Below, piece by piece: positions 37,150 to 49,025 of a DNA stretch of 64,000 bases. The notes under the pieces were generated by a model, which made no database searches, had not been told where the DNA came from, and saw nothing but the letters and a program-made list of their open reading frames with translations. Position 1 is the first letter of the stretch, and each line of letters starts with the position of its first letter. Origin of the DNA: Monilinia fructicola. Its lineage: Eukaryota; Ascomycota; Leotiomycetes; Helotiales; Sclerotiniaceae. The position numbers were made by a program, and so were the translations under genes. The DNA lies in NCBI GenBank assembly GCA_008692225.1, contig VICG01000007.1, positions 2,514,501 to 2,578,500 on the forward strand. Direction: 5' to 3'.

Positions 37150-40147
37150 AAATATATAATATAGGGATACTATTATAAAATGATACATTAAAAAGATTTT
37201 TAATTTTAGAATAAAAGGGAAATAAAAAAAATTAAAATTCTTAATCAAATAAAAAGAATATTCAAATAACGAAAATATATAGCAAAAATTAAAGGATTCA
37301 GTTAATGTTTAAAACATAATAAAAAAGAAATTTTTTAAATTACATGTACTTATTCGCTACAAAAGCTTTTATAGATGATATTGAAGATTTAAAATAAAAT
37401 AAAAATAAATAAATATTAATTTAGATTATAAATAAAAAGATATATTATTATTCCAATTTTAAAAACAAAATCAAATTAAAAGAAAATCAAATAAAATTAT
37501 TATAGATTAAAGATTATAAAAATAATATTTAGATAACTAAAACCAGGTTTTAAACCATTATAATAATAACCCGTTTTAAAAATAATAAATTATTATTTAA
37601 ATAAGTTTATACAATTCTAAAGATATTATAAAAAACATACTAATTAATAGATTAAAATATAAAGGGTAGTTAAATAATTGGTAATATTATTATAGTAATA
37701 CTAAGAATAAGTTTTATTTTTTTAAGAAAAAGAATACTAAATTAACTCTGGAAATTTTTAATAGATATTTTATAAAAAAAGAGGAGTCGAAACGTTTAGT
37801 TTAAATATTTTTAAAAGAGGATGTAAAACCTATTAATTAACCTTGTTAATACTATTATCCTTATTGTAAACTATATAATTATTATATTATTAGTATTTTT
37901 TAGGTTTGATTTTTATTAAAATATTCTTTTTAAAAATAATATTAATAATATTAAATCGATTAGAATAAGTGTAACAAATTTTAATAAATTAGGGTTGATA
38001 TTTTAAGTTAACAAAATAGTATTAATAATAAACATTTTCTAGATTATAGTAAAAATATAGGATTCATTAATAATAGGAGAATAATTCGATTTGTATAATA
38101 ACAAAATATAAAAAAAAGTCTATAATATAATAAATATAAAATAAGGGGAATTACGGAAATAAATAAAATTAAATATAAAAAACAAATTTTTAAGAGAAAT
38201 AATTATAAAAAAATATATTTTAAATATATAGGATATTATTAATCTATTAATAAAGAAAAACAATTAGAAAATTTTAAAAAATAAGTATTATTAATTACTT
38301 TGCTTTTAAAGAAAATAATAATATACAAATAATATATAAATTTAATAAAAAACAAAAACGTAATTTAATTATATTAGTATATAAAAAAGATATAGTTAAA
38401 ATAACTATAATAATTAATAAAGAACAATTAAATAAAGACTGAGGTAAAATTATAGTTATACTTAAATTAATTAATACTAAAAAAAAGTATTTGCAAAGCA
38501 ATGATTAAATATATAATTCAATTATAAAAAAAAAAACAAAAAAGAAAGAAACTAAAAAAAAAAAAAAAAAATAAAGAAGAAAAAAAAAAAAGAATAAAGA
38601 AGAAAATAAATTAGCTATATTACAAGAAAAAAAATCAATAAATTAGCTATATTACAAGAAAAAAAAGCTAGAGAATTAGTTATACTATAAGTTAAAAAAA
38701 CTATAAATATAAATAAAATAATATTAAACATTTTAAGAAATATAAAGAAGGTAAAAAGCAATATATTTATATAAGAAATATAAAATGATAACGATAAAAC
38801 TATTTAAAATGATAAAAAAAACTATAATTAATAAACGGGAAAATATAAAGTATTTATATTAAACCAATAAATCAAATAAAGAATATAATTAAAAGAAAGG
38901 AAAACTTTAATATTTATATTAAAGTTAAAAATTGAAATAGAAATTATAAATAAAATAAACAATTCGAAAGATTTATATTAAGATTAATAAAGAAATTGAT
39001 AAATTGGAATAAAAATAAATTATTGGAAAGATTTAATAATCTTTAAATTTTAGTTAGAATAATGGGGGGAATATTAGTTAAAGAATTTTATAAGAAAATC
39101 TTTAAGAATTGAAATATCTTAATAAGTTTTGGTTTAAAAATTATTAATGTTAAAAAAAAAGTATGGATAATAATGTAAGTAAAATATAATATTATAATTA
39201 GAGATTATTATTCAATAATAAAAAAAAAGAAGATTAAGGTGGTGGGTAAAGAGTTAATGAAAATAAGGTTTGGAGAATGTATGCTATATCAAAGAGTTAA
39301 AGCTTTAGTATTTTTAAAAATTCAATTTAATATATATGGATTAATCTTAAATTTTGTAAATAAAAGATTATAATTTTTATAAAGGAATAATATTTACTTT
39401 GTGGATATATATAATATTTATATATTAATTTTATAAAGCTTTATTAAATTACAATATAAAATATTTGATAAATTACTATTTTACAAATAAATGTATTATA
39501 GTCTGAATTGCAAAAATCAGATTTTATAAATAATATATAATATAACTAAAAATAAAATAAAATTAAATTATTAATATATATATTAATAAAAATAAGGTAG
39601 TTTTCAATCTATTAATATTGATTTGAATATACTTTTAAATATATAGAATGGAAAATAGGTATAATAATTATCAATAGAAATGATTTAATATTACAATTGA
39701 ACAATAAAAGTCCAAATGAAGAGAGATTAAACAGTGTATTTTATTCGTTGGAAAGAATAATGGAATACAATTTATGATTAAACGAGAATCGAAGAATTAA
39801 GCTTAATATTAAAAAAGTATTAAAGGTAGAAAAGGATAATAAAGTAATAAAGAAGTAATATTTTACACCATATGGGGTATATACTAAGATAGTATTAGGG
39901 TGGTATTAGGGTGAATTGGAGAAGAGTATAAGCTGTAACGGAAAAAAGGGGAAACCTATATTTATTTTGCTTTTTTTCTTTTTTTGCTTAAGAATATATT
40001 ATTTAACAAAAACCAAAAAAGCAATAAAAAAGGAATTTTTATAGGATATTATAAAATTGATAAATTTTTTTTTTTTTATAGAACCTTTTAGAAGTATTAT
40101 TATTAGTTAAAATAATTTGCAATGGTTTATCGGGATATTAAATACAA
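37150..40147 (+). other. Extra 3-kb 3' region of the Ty3/gypsy element
   Basis: After the integrase end there is a long stretch before the 3' LTR. It includes a Lys-codon-rich tract (38,520-38,640) with a small direct duplication of TTAGCTATATTACAAG at about 38,609 and 38,640, and less mutated segments at 39,230-39,300 and 39,870-39,950. An extra ORF after pol is known in some fungal retroelements, but none is readable here. Confidence 0.55.
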
Positions 40148-40159
40148 AAGGGGAGGTTA
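40148..40159 (+). promoter_or_regulatory. Polypurine tract
   Basis: AAAGGGGAGG immediately upstream of the 3' LTR is the expected priming site for plus-strand DNA synthesis. RIP spared it because it lacks C and has few target dinucleotides. Confidence 0.75.
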
Positions 40160-40305
40160 TATTAGAAAGCAACCCTTATACAAAAATCATATAATTATTA
40201 GAGTTAATATTTAAGGGGAAAGGATCTTTAATTCTTTCCTTTTTTCTTTTTATAAATAACTACATTATTTCAGTTGACCCCTCTGTTTCCTCGTACCTCG
40301 TCACA
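40160..40305 (+). repeat. 3' LTR, 146 bp, of the Ty3/gypsy element
   Basis: It begins TATTAGAAAGCAAC and ends CCTCGTACCTCGTCACA. The last 40 bases keep the original C residues, while the start is mutated (TG to TA). Equal length to the 5' LTR supports the boundaries. Confidence 0.92.
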
Positions 40306-40864
<559 letters not shown>

Positions 40865-40866
40865 GA

Positions 40867-41024
40867 TACTAGCACTCGCGGAAAATAAATTTTTAGATTA
40901 TGAATTCGTACAATTTTATTAGCCTCGAACAAAGTGAGGATTGGGGGTTTGGGGTCTAGCCCCCATTAAGTAATAAAATTCGAAGAATCCATAGTCTAAA
41001 AAGTTATTTTCCGCGAGTGCTAGT
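40867..41024 (+). mobile_element. Hairpin MITE, copy 2 (158 bp)
   Basis: Same sequence and orientation as the copy at 9209, with the TTA-type tract on the same (left) side. It starts TACTAGCACTCGCGG and ends CCGCGAGTGCTAGT. The right TA is changed to TC. The central GGGGGCTAGCCCCC has become GGGGTCTAGCCCCC. Here the hairpin and tract occur without the arm, minisatellite and AAATAAT parts of the larger composite. Confidence 0.88.
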
Positions 41025-42097
41025 CTAAAAAAACACACCAAGATTTTGGTGGGGTTGAAATCTTGTATGTGTTATTTTTTTTATCACCCGCGTGCCCCTT
41101 TTCCTTCTCGCTTAATATTTAGGCGCAGACAAAATCCGCACTTATAGGTTATCGAGTCATTTGTAACTGATTTATAAATAATCTATATAGAGCTTGAAGC
41201 ATTTATTAAAGTTTCAAATCATTCGCCTTACTATCGAATAATTTGCGGAGCACCCATCGGCTATATCAACCGCCCCTCGGAGCCTCATTATACAATTTAT
41301 AATTAAAATTAAATAATAATAACAATATACAAATTCCTCTATATATAATTATTTCAATATTTTATTTACTTAATAATTTAAATCATAGCTTTGATTTGGA
41401 TCTCCTTTTTATTAAGAAAAAGGCTTTATTTTTATTATATATATAAATAAAAGACTTTACTTTTATTATATATATAAAAAGCCCTATGGAATTACATTTA
41501 CTTATATTTAAAGGGTGAAATAATATATTTCCTTAGAACATTATATTTTTAAAGGGTGCGGTTACTTTCTAATTTATTAATAACTTAATAATTATTTAAA
41601 AATAGCTAAATTTTAAAGTTTTTTATATTAATTTATTTTAAAAAAATATTAAATCTCTTAAAAAAACCCTTAATTTCACTTTAACACTTCGAATTCACTT
41701 TGAATTGATTTCAATTCTTTTTTTTTATATAATCAAAGTAAATTATTTCATTAAATTAAAAATAGGTTTATTATTTTTATTATTATTATTATTATAAAAA
41801 AGTAAGTGATTTTTTTAAAGTTATTCAGACTCGGTAAATTGCTTTTTTCGCTTTCCCCTCGTTTTACTGCTTTTCGACGTTAATATTCAATAGGTTTAAC
41901 AGCTTTAAATCTTTAAATAGCTTTAAATATAAATAATAATAATTATTATAATTATAATATTAATAATATATTAATATAAACCTTATAATATAAAGTTTTA
42001 AAAAAAGTTTAAATACTTAATATAAAATATAACTATTAAATAATATTAACCTTTTAAATAAAATTAATTTAATAAATAAAAAAAGAAGGGTGAATAA
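41025..42097. other. Mixed AT sequence with a 250-bp normal-GC patch, no gene
   Basis: The first 260 bases after the hairpin have normal composition and include a small hairpin, CAAGATTT...AAATCTTG, at 41,039-41,066. No frame or paired repeat was found there. The rest is A/T-rich, with a short patch GCTTTCCCCTCGTTTTACTG at about 41,850. Confidence 0.5.
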
Positions 42098-42261
42098 TGT
42101 GACGAATATCACGTGACTTAGGCACGTGATATCTCATTACGCTAAGCGATACTGTACATATAAGAGATCTCTAGGTCCCTTAGAAGATCTCTTTCCTCTT
42201 TAGCTTTCTTATTTCTAGTTAATTAACCTCTATTAATTCGCTTTAGTATGTGATCGTAATA
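42098..42261 (+). mobile_element. Solo LTR (164 bp) of the second LTR family
   Basis: It starts TGTGACGAATATCACGTGAC, contains TTACGCTAAGCGATACTGTA and a TATA-like CATATAAGAGATCTC, and ends GATCGTAATA. It matches the 162-bp LTRs at 47,202 and 51,086, in the opposite orientation. AATAA on both sides (42,093-42,097 and 42,262-42,266) is a 5-bp target duplication, so this is a true solo LTR left by recombination between LTRs. It keeps CpG and CpA sites that are lost in the full-length copy. Confidence 0.9.
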
Positions 42262-42459
42262 AATAATAATACTATTATTAAAAGTTCGATTATATTACCG
42301 AGTTGAATATTAAAATAAATTTTGATAAATATTAAGTTAATTACTTTTAGAAAAAAGTAACCCACCCTATTCCAATGAGAGGGTACTCTGATACCGTAGG
42401 GAAAAAGGATAATAAACTAATTTCCTTGCTCGTTAATCCGCTTTAGAAGAATACATATA
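42262..42459. other. Spacer downstream of the solo LTR
   Basis: Starts with the AATAA duplication. Normal composition returns by about 42,360 (CACCCTATTCCAATGAGAGGG). No gene. Confidence 0.5.
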
Positions 42460-43380
42460 ACTCCCCTCACTTACTCATTTATCTTTCCTCCCCTTTTAAT
42501 TGTTCGATATTTTTATTTAATGTCTTCTCTCCGTCCCTATCTACTTATTCTACATCTTCATTTCCCTTATTCATTAATTTCCTCTATCTATTATCCCCTT
42601 GACTTATTAATCCTCCTTATATATCAAAAATACAAAAATATTCTAAACTTTTCCGTTCCCTCTTCTCCATTCCCCATCCCTCTCTTGCCAATCCGCTCTC
42701 CTTTTCACCTCCTCTATTCGCCAATTCACCTAGAAAAATATAATGACCTTCTCCCTTCGTCTTCTTCGCCCTCAGGTATTCATTCATCTATCCTACTTTG
42801 ACCCAATCAGTCCACCTGTTCCCATTCCCTTTATTTGACTACCTGTTGAGAAAGAATATACATACTTCTCTTTTTCTCTCTGCCCCTTTCACTCATCCTG
42901 CTGACCATCTCTTTCATTCACCGAGTTACGTCAGGAAAACACAAATGCCTTCTCCTTTCTTCTTCCTTCTCCCATCTACTACTCATTTTACCGCATAGCC
43001 TATTCATCACCTTGACTCGTAAATCAAAAAGCGCAAATGTCCCCCCCCCTTCTTCCGCTCTTCTTTCTCCCTCACTTCATTCATCCTTCTGTTCCTCTCT
43101 CCTGCCCCTCCATCCATTGGTTCTATCTATTGCTCATGACATCCCCTCCTACCCTACTTACAATCACACCTTGCTTCAGAGAAAGATATAGCCTAAATTC
43201 CTTCTCCATTCCCCCAATCATCTGACTAACTCGTGAACCCGGCTCAGAGATAAATAAATTTCTTTCTTCCCCTCATCACTCGTTCATCAAACCTACACCT
43301 CGCCCTCCTTCACCCATTTACTCGTCCTGCCCGGCGTATCATGCCCGTCACCTCTTTCACCCACGAACCCGTACGGTTTA
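42460..43380. repeat. Pyrimidine-rich stretch with loose units of about 90-130 bp
   Basis: The plus strand is strongly C/T-rich. Motifs such as GAAAAAYACAAATG, CTTCTCCYTTC and TTGACTNNT recur at irregular spacing (for example near 42,610, 42,735, 42,855, 42,945 and 43,035), suggesting a degenerate tandem array. It holds many CpG sites and no RIP. Frames here are Pro/Ser/Leu-rich and change often, so I do not call a gene. Confidence 0.4.
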
Positions 43381-43855
43381 ATGTGATATTAGTATGATTC
43401 TATAAAACCAAAGCCATCAACTACTTTGCCCCATTGACAATACTATAAATTTGCACCTGAATATAATAATGATATCAATATATAAATAGTATGATGATTT
43501 TTGCGCTACTAAAAAATGTAATGTGGTATCTATCTATCGCTATTTAATCCAAACCAAATCAATCCATCAATCAAATAACAATATCAATACATGTAAAACA
43601 AAACGGACGAGTAACGTTCCATCCATATCCAGGCCCAATTCCAAAGAGTCCTCAGACCAATCTTCAACCCCAAGCTCAAACCCAAGGTTAAACACAAACC
43701 CAAATCCAAGCCCACATCCAAAAGTCGGTTCCCAAAAAATTACCAAGTCCCAAAGTTTACATCAAACAGATCCAAAAAGAGGAGATACCTCCAATCCAAT
43801 CATCGATCCGTCCCTGAGAAAAAGAAAACATTAAACATAATATCACCGAAGATAT
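43381..43855. other. Probable 3' flank of the nuclease-like gene
   Basis: Normal composition. A plus-strand frame at 43,523-43,834 encodes Asn, Ser, Pro and Lys-rich low-complexity residues and overlaps the expected 3' end of the minus-strand gene. I regard it as non-coding flank. Confidence 0.4.
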
Positions 43856-45012
43856 TTATTGATTTATCAATCTTATGAACCATGGCCTCCATACTGTCTC
43901 AGCCCAATTCATTAACCAATGAAGAATCGCAATTATCTTCATTGCATCAAAACACGACCTGGTACTTCCAATAGTAATCTGCTCCCAAATCGTCATATTC
44001 TCGTTATTCTTCGAGGCGATCAATAAATGCCAATCATGACCTTGAGCGATCAACAATGGGAAGGCTGGCCATGAATCAATCGTATTTCCAGAAATCAGTG
44101 TGAGTCGTTTTAGCCAGGCATCGACCCATATCGCAATTTGAGGTTTACCATCAGTCCACGACTTCATGGGACCTTTTGTTTCAATATGGATAGCAATTGG
44201 ATAACGACGAGCTCGAGTTGTATGGTTCCAGGACTTAATCGATACACCAGGGAGTGGATGGAGTTGTTGCCAGGCTTGATCGATGATCTTGTCGGGTTTG
44301 AGTGCAACTACAAAATCGACAACGCGACCGGGAAGAGGAGCGCGTGAGAGTGAAGGAGGTTCAATTTTTGCCGTTTTTCTATATGGTGTAAGCTTGAGGA
44401 TTTATACTTTACAGAGGAGACTTACACATTACAAATCTCGAGGTTCTTTGCATGCTTGCATGAAGCCAGGGCGAGTTTGAGTAATGGATGCTGAACCTCC
44501 GAATTCCACTCATCCTCAGATACACCCGAACCACGATCGTATTCCCGTGCCCTCTCAACTATTTCGAGCATTTGTGTCGTGGATGGCATTGAGCCAAAAG
44601 TAGACGCTGGTGAAGATCATTCGCCCAAGAATATTGAAATCGTATCTTATCCATCTGCGGTAACTCAGAGACAACCATGTGTATATTGTCGTATGCTAGG
44701 ATGCCAATACCATCTGCAAAATGTTGAATAGCTGTACGCATCGATGTAAACGTCTTCGGCTTCAACTTCATTTGTATCCGTATCACCATCGAAATTACAA
44801 AATACCACAGGGTAATCTTGGAAGTCTTCGAGGAGTTGAATTTGTTTAACAGGACTCAAGCGCCCACTCTTATGTGACTCGACATCGAAGTCTTCGGAGA
44901 CTGATTCGCTTGATACACTTTTCGCCGAAGAAAGAGGAGGAAATTGGGATGGATTGTCAAAGGTCCGCTTTCTTTTCGAAGGACGAGGTGTTTGTTCGTG
45001 GTCGGTTTCCAT
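43856..45012 (-). pseudogene. Fungal PD-(D/E)XK nuclease-like protein, two frameshifts
   Basis: Starting at ATG 45,012-45,010, the protein has a Pro/Ser/Lys-rich N-terminus (PSKRKRTF, a likely nuclear signal), the SGRLSPVKQIQLLED segment typical of this fungal family, then WAND, EVQHPLLKLAL and a nuclease-like core. Candidate catalytic residues are Asp in VVDF (44,315-44,317) and Glu and Lys in IETK (44,180-44,182 and 44,174-44,176), spaced as in PD-(D/E)XK enzymes. The C-terminus (PLLIAQGHDWHLLIAS, WRPWF) is complete. A 48-bp intron fits 44,378-44,425 (GTAAGT...ATATAG). The frame shifts near 44,740-44,752 and again near 44,611-44,620; each site needs one base gained or lost, and no intron fits. 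Unless these are assembly errors, the gene is dead. The family resembles Pfam PDDEXK_12 (recalled, not searched). Confidence 0.72.
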
Positions 45013-46520
45013 AGTACGTTTCTTTCCTCCTTTTGGTAGCTGTAAGTTCTCTTTATCGTCGTCGATGGGGTAAGTTTCAACTAGCAGCAGGAGTGGTTGA
45101 TTATTACTGTCGCGAGGAAGATTATTAGCTGGGCATTGATGAATGCGCGAGACATAAGAGTTTCATACAATTGCTCCTGTGCTTGTGTCTGGACATTGTC
45201 AAGCCATATTGCGATGGCTAGAAGAACTACCCGTTGTAGTCATTTGGAGATGGCAATGAAAAGTTGTGAGTACAATCGTAGAAAGATGAAAGATGAAGAT
45301 GTATTTGATTTATTTTTTTGAACCAAATGAGGCTGGTGGGAAAAGGTTTGCCCAGGTGGTGTGTGGATGAGTGAGGCTGAGGTTGAGGCTGATATAGTAA
45401 CCAATCACGTGTCGATTAGAGAAATAGACCTCACCACCCTCATCACCGTCACCACCTTCATCACCCTCATCACTACATTCCTCGTCTTCTTCTTCTTCTT
45501 CTTCATTACATCACCTCTCTTTCACCCAAGTCGTCTTTTGTATCCCCAAAATTCCTCAAGCAATCCTCCTCCACTTTCCACTCCGCGATCTACCTCTTCA
45601 TATATGCCATCTGTCGTGTATGAAAAGAAAATGGTTCTTGGACTTAGGCAGTGTACTCCAGAGATTCGTGCATAGAAATCGAAATTGGAACGCAGGAATG
45701 AATCTGGATTGTTTCTATTATTTCAATTCAGGCGGAGATAAGGATTTTGTGAAGCTGTATACGAGTAGAATTTACTTATTTCGAAATAGAACCAATTTAA
45801 GTATCTATTGATGCATTACGTTCTTCGATCTCTATCCTCGTCACTGTTACTCGAGTATACACTTTCCATATGGACGTCGTCACTCTCACCTTCTATACCA
45901 ACCCAGCTCTCGTCAAGTCATTGAGGGTTTGGTATATATGTGTGGCCTACATCAATGAGAAATGAAGGCGGAATGAGGATAGCTTGGTAGTATCAGTTCG
46001 GACAGTGGTGATTCTCTCATGAAAAGAGATCAATCAGTATGTATGGAGCACGAATCGAGACGCGATTAATTTTCAAGATACATTGTGCTGACTAATAGAA
46101 CTACTAGATTCAAGGTGCTAAGACAAAACTCACATATCATGTGTTAAGCTACAATAGAGACATTTAGCCACTTTTCATTTTTTCATTTTCATAGTTTATA
46201 TATAATAGGCATGGTCGATGAATATGAAGATCCTATTAAAAGACATTTAGCTACTATTTATACTTTTTAAGATTAGTGAGATTATAAATGGTATAGTATT
46301 CTATATAAGCGGATAAGCTAGATTGATTTAAAAATTACTAGTAATTCTTTAGTAATTCTAATATAGGTAGGTATATCTTCTTTAAGATTAACGCTCGTTT
46401 TAGCTATATTAGGCTAATTCGATGAAAACGAAGCTTCACTTTATATTTATCGAAATGGATGAATATATAGTCTAACTTTCGCCAACCCTTTAATGCTCAT
46501 ATAATATAGATATACTTCGC
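45013..46520. other. Upstream flank of the nuclease-like gene, with a possible decayed exon
   Basis: Normal composition to about 46,150, then increasingly A/T-rich. A CTT/CAT-rich simple stretch lies at 45,430-45,510 (CACCACCCTCATCACC, TCTTCTTCTTCTTC). On the minus strand, 45,912-45,816 reads ESWVGIEGESDDVHMESVY and then an acidic tail to a stop, which looks like a C-terminal exon, but no upstream exon joins it. Other frames look random. Confidence 0.35.
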
Positions 46521-47146
46521 TAGGAGGGTTTAGACGGCCGTTTTCTAAATTGTATATTTTTAATCTAGATTTTAAGATTTTCTAATTCTTTTAATTAATT
46601 AATAACAATGATTGATTAATTTTTAAATTAAGTATTGTATATAAAAAATTAAACGTTAGCTATTTATTAATATTTTATTAATAATATTTATATTTAATTA
46701 ATAATAAAATTATTAAAAATTAAAAGTGGAATTTTAGTTACTTAACAACATTCGCTTATATAATTTATTATTATATATATCGTTTTAATATTATTATAAA
46801 TTCGATTTTTATTTTATTTTATTCGTATAAAGCTAAAAATTAATTAGATTATAAATATCTATTGATATTATAATCCTTTGAATTTTAAATTATTTTGGGT
46901 TTAAAATAAAAAGTAACTAAAACTTAATAAAATTAAAAAATATAATTTATATTTCGAAATATTATAACGAAATAAGAATTGAACTTTTTATATTTTTAAA
47001 TATATATTCTAAATTCTTGAGTTTCAAGAATTTAAAATATATATAAAAAAAAAGATTATTTTAATTAATAAAATACTTTAAAATATATAAGTAAAAAATC
47101 TAGATTAAAAATACACAATTTAGAAAACGATTATCTAAACCCTTTA
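46521..47146. mobile_element. MITE-like TIR element, about 626 bp
   Basis: Left end AGGGTTTAGACGGCCG and the reverse complement of the right end, AGGGTTTAGATAATCG, are followed by the shared TTTTCTAAATTGT, TATTTTTAATCTAGATTTT. TIRs are about 50 bp, with TA on both sides. The interior is A/T-rich with no coding frame. The left end is less mutated than the right. Confidence 0.78.
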
Positions 47147-47201
47147 GCAAGCCATCGATCGAATTAACCAATGAAAAAGATCGAGGCTTATAAGTGGGGC
47201 T

Positions 47202-47363
47202 TATTACAATCACATACTAAAGCAAATTAATAAAGATCAATTAACTAAAATAAGAAAACTAAGAAGGGAAGAAATCTTTAAGGGACTTAAAAATCTTTTA
47301 TATATACAGTATCGCTTAGCGTAATAAAATATTATATACTTAAAATACATAATATTCGTTATA
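47202..47363 (-). repeat. 3' LTR (162 bp) of the minus-strand LTR element
   Basis: On the minus strand it runs from TATAACGAATATTATG to GTGATTGTAATA. It matches the solo LTR at 42,098 with many C-to-T and G-to-A changes. CGCTAAGCGATACTGTA is kept. Confidence 0.9.
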
Positions 47364-48779
47364 TATACTCTTTTTTTAAGAAAGATATAAAACTTTAAAT
47401 TATATAAAAAAGAAAAAGAAAAAAAAAGCTTTTAATTAATATATATAATGTATTATGATAATCCCTAATCAACAAATTAAAAAACAATTAAAAATAATCC
47501 TTTAATCAAATCAAAACAATTATTTTAAAAATATTCTTTTTATAAAAATATTAAATCAACTTTGATAAAAATCGCTTTTTATACAAATATACACACTTTT
47601 TTTATTATATTATTAAATTAATTAATTGTAAAGTAAAATAGGTTTCTATTAAAAAAAACTTATTAAATCTTCTGAATTATATTTTCTTTAAAATTTAAAG
47701 CAAATAAATTAGCATTATTAATGGAAATGATATTATTGTTTATATATAAATACTAATATATATTCTATTTGTAAATATAAAACAATTGTTGTAATTTAAA
47801 AAATATTTTGTAATATATAAAAATTCGATTGATGATTTATACTTTTGTAAAATTAAAAATATAATAAAATCGAAAGATAATAATACAAAAATAAAAGATA
47901 CAATCAAATGTCATTCTAAATATATAATACTTTTTTAAATTAAAAAAAGAGGTAAAAGTAATAAAAATGATTTAATTTAAAAACATTAAAAAATTAAATT
48001 TTTTGATTTACCAATTAATATATAATAATTAAATTATTAATCAAATCCTAATTATAAGGTAATAAAGTTTTATATAAAATTAAAATTAATGTAACAAATT
48101 AAATAATAAAATTATATAAAATTTTAATTAAAAGATATAAAATTATTAATTCTAAAAGTAACAAATTAAAGAAAACTAAATTTTGAAAAAATAAATATAA
48201 AGAAAAATAAAAACCCTTAAAAGGTAAAATAAAACAATAACTAAATTAAAACTATATTATATAAAATAATTAAAAATATTATAACTAATTTTAAACTTTA
48301 AATCCAGATTTATACAAATATTTTATATAAAAAGCTTTAATAAACTTTTTTACATTAATAAAGTTTTTAGTATAATAAAATTTTTTATTATAAAGATATT
48401 CTTTTTATTTAGTTTAATATTTAACCTATTTATTTATTTTTTTAAAATTAATAATTTCCTTAATCTTGTATTTAGGTTCTTTATTAATTAAAATTGATTA
48501 GATATTCTTTTATTACTATTCGGAAAATAAATTAATTAGATTTAATATTAATAAACTTATATAAAAAACAAAATGAATCTTTATAGTTAAAAAAAAATTA
48601 AGCTTATATAAAATAAAATCTAAAAGTCTTTTAATAGCTTAAAATCCTTTGTTTTTATTATTAAGTTTTTTATAAGATTAATATATTTTGATATTCCAAA
48701 AGTTTAAAAAGATTTTATTATTAACTTTATACTTAAAATGTAATTAACGCTTTCTATTAGTAAAATCCTTTATTTTTGC

Positions 48780-49025
48780 TTTAAAAAGCTTTATTTCTTT
48801 ACGCATGTAATCCCAAACATCCTTTATCTATTTGATGAAATCAGTTGCTGTTCGTTTGTTAAAGCTGTCCTTAGCATGTCGATCCGCAGGTTCCATCAAA
48901 ACAAAAGGTGAACTTGGTGGAATGTTTATATGCTCTTCAACGGATGGTATGTCTAAGTAATCTTCAGCAGTAGATAAACCAGGCCCTTTAGAACCGTTTT
49001 TGCTAAAGGGGATTAGTTTTCCGAA
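48780..49025 (-). pseudogene. Integrase-like fragment, hardly RIP-mutated
   Basis: The minus-strand frame reads SKGPGLSTAEDYLDIPSVEE and then ADRHAKDSFNKRTATDFIK, a stop, and IKDVWDYMRKEIK. The second part resembles the region between the integrase core and its C-terminal module in fungal Ty3/gypsy elements. Only one stop (TAG, from CAG) breaks about 70 residues, while sequence on both sides is fully A/T-changed. No other copy of this piece is in the window. Confidence 0.5.

Larger units (their letters stand above)
31317..40305 (+). mobile_element. Ty3/gypsy LTR retrotransposon, 8,989 bp, RIP-killed but complete
   Basis: Two 146-bp LTRs in the same orientation bound an 8.7-kb interior, and AAAAT on both outer sides is a perfect 5-bp target duplication. 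Domain order on the plus strand is nucleocapsid knuckle, protease, reverse transcriptase, RNase H, integrase, which is the Ty3/gypsy order. A polypurine tract, AAAAGGGGAGG, lies just before the 3' LTR. Stop codons are everywhere and key codons show G-to-A and C-to-T changes, so nothing can be expressed. About 3 kb between the integrase end (about 37.2 kb) and the 3' LTR is more than pol needs. Confidence 0.93.

Noticed and set aside
44138..45080. Several plus- and minus-strand frames of 65-75 residues around the nuclease-like gene
   Set aside because: They are shadows of its exons; the conserved motifs are all in the chosen minus-strand frames.
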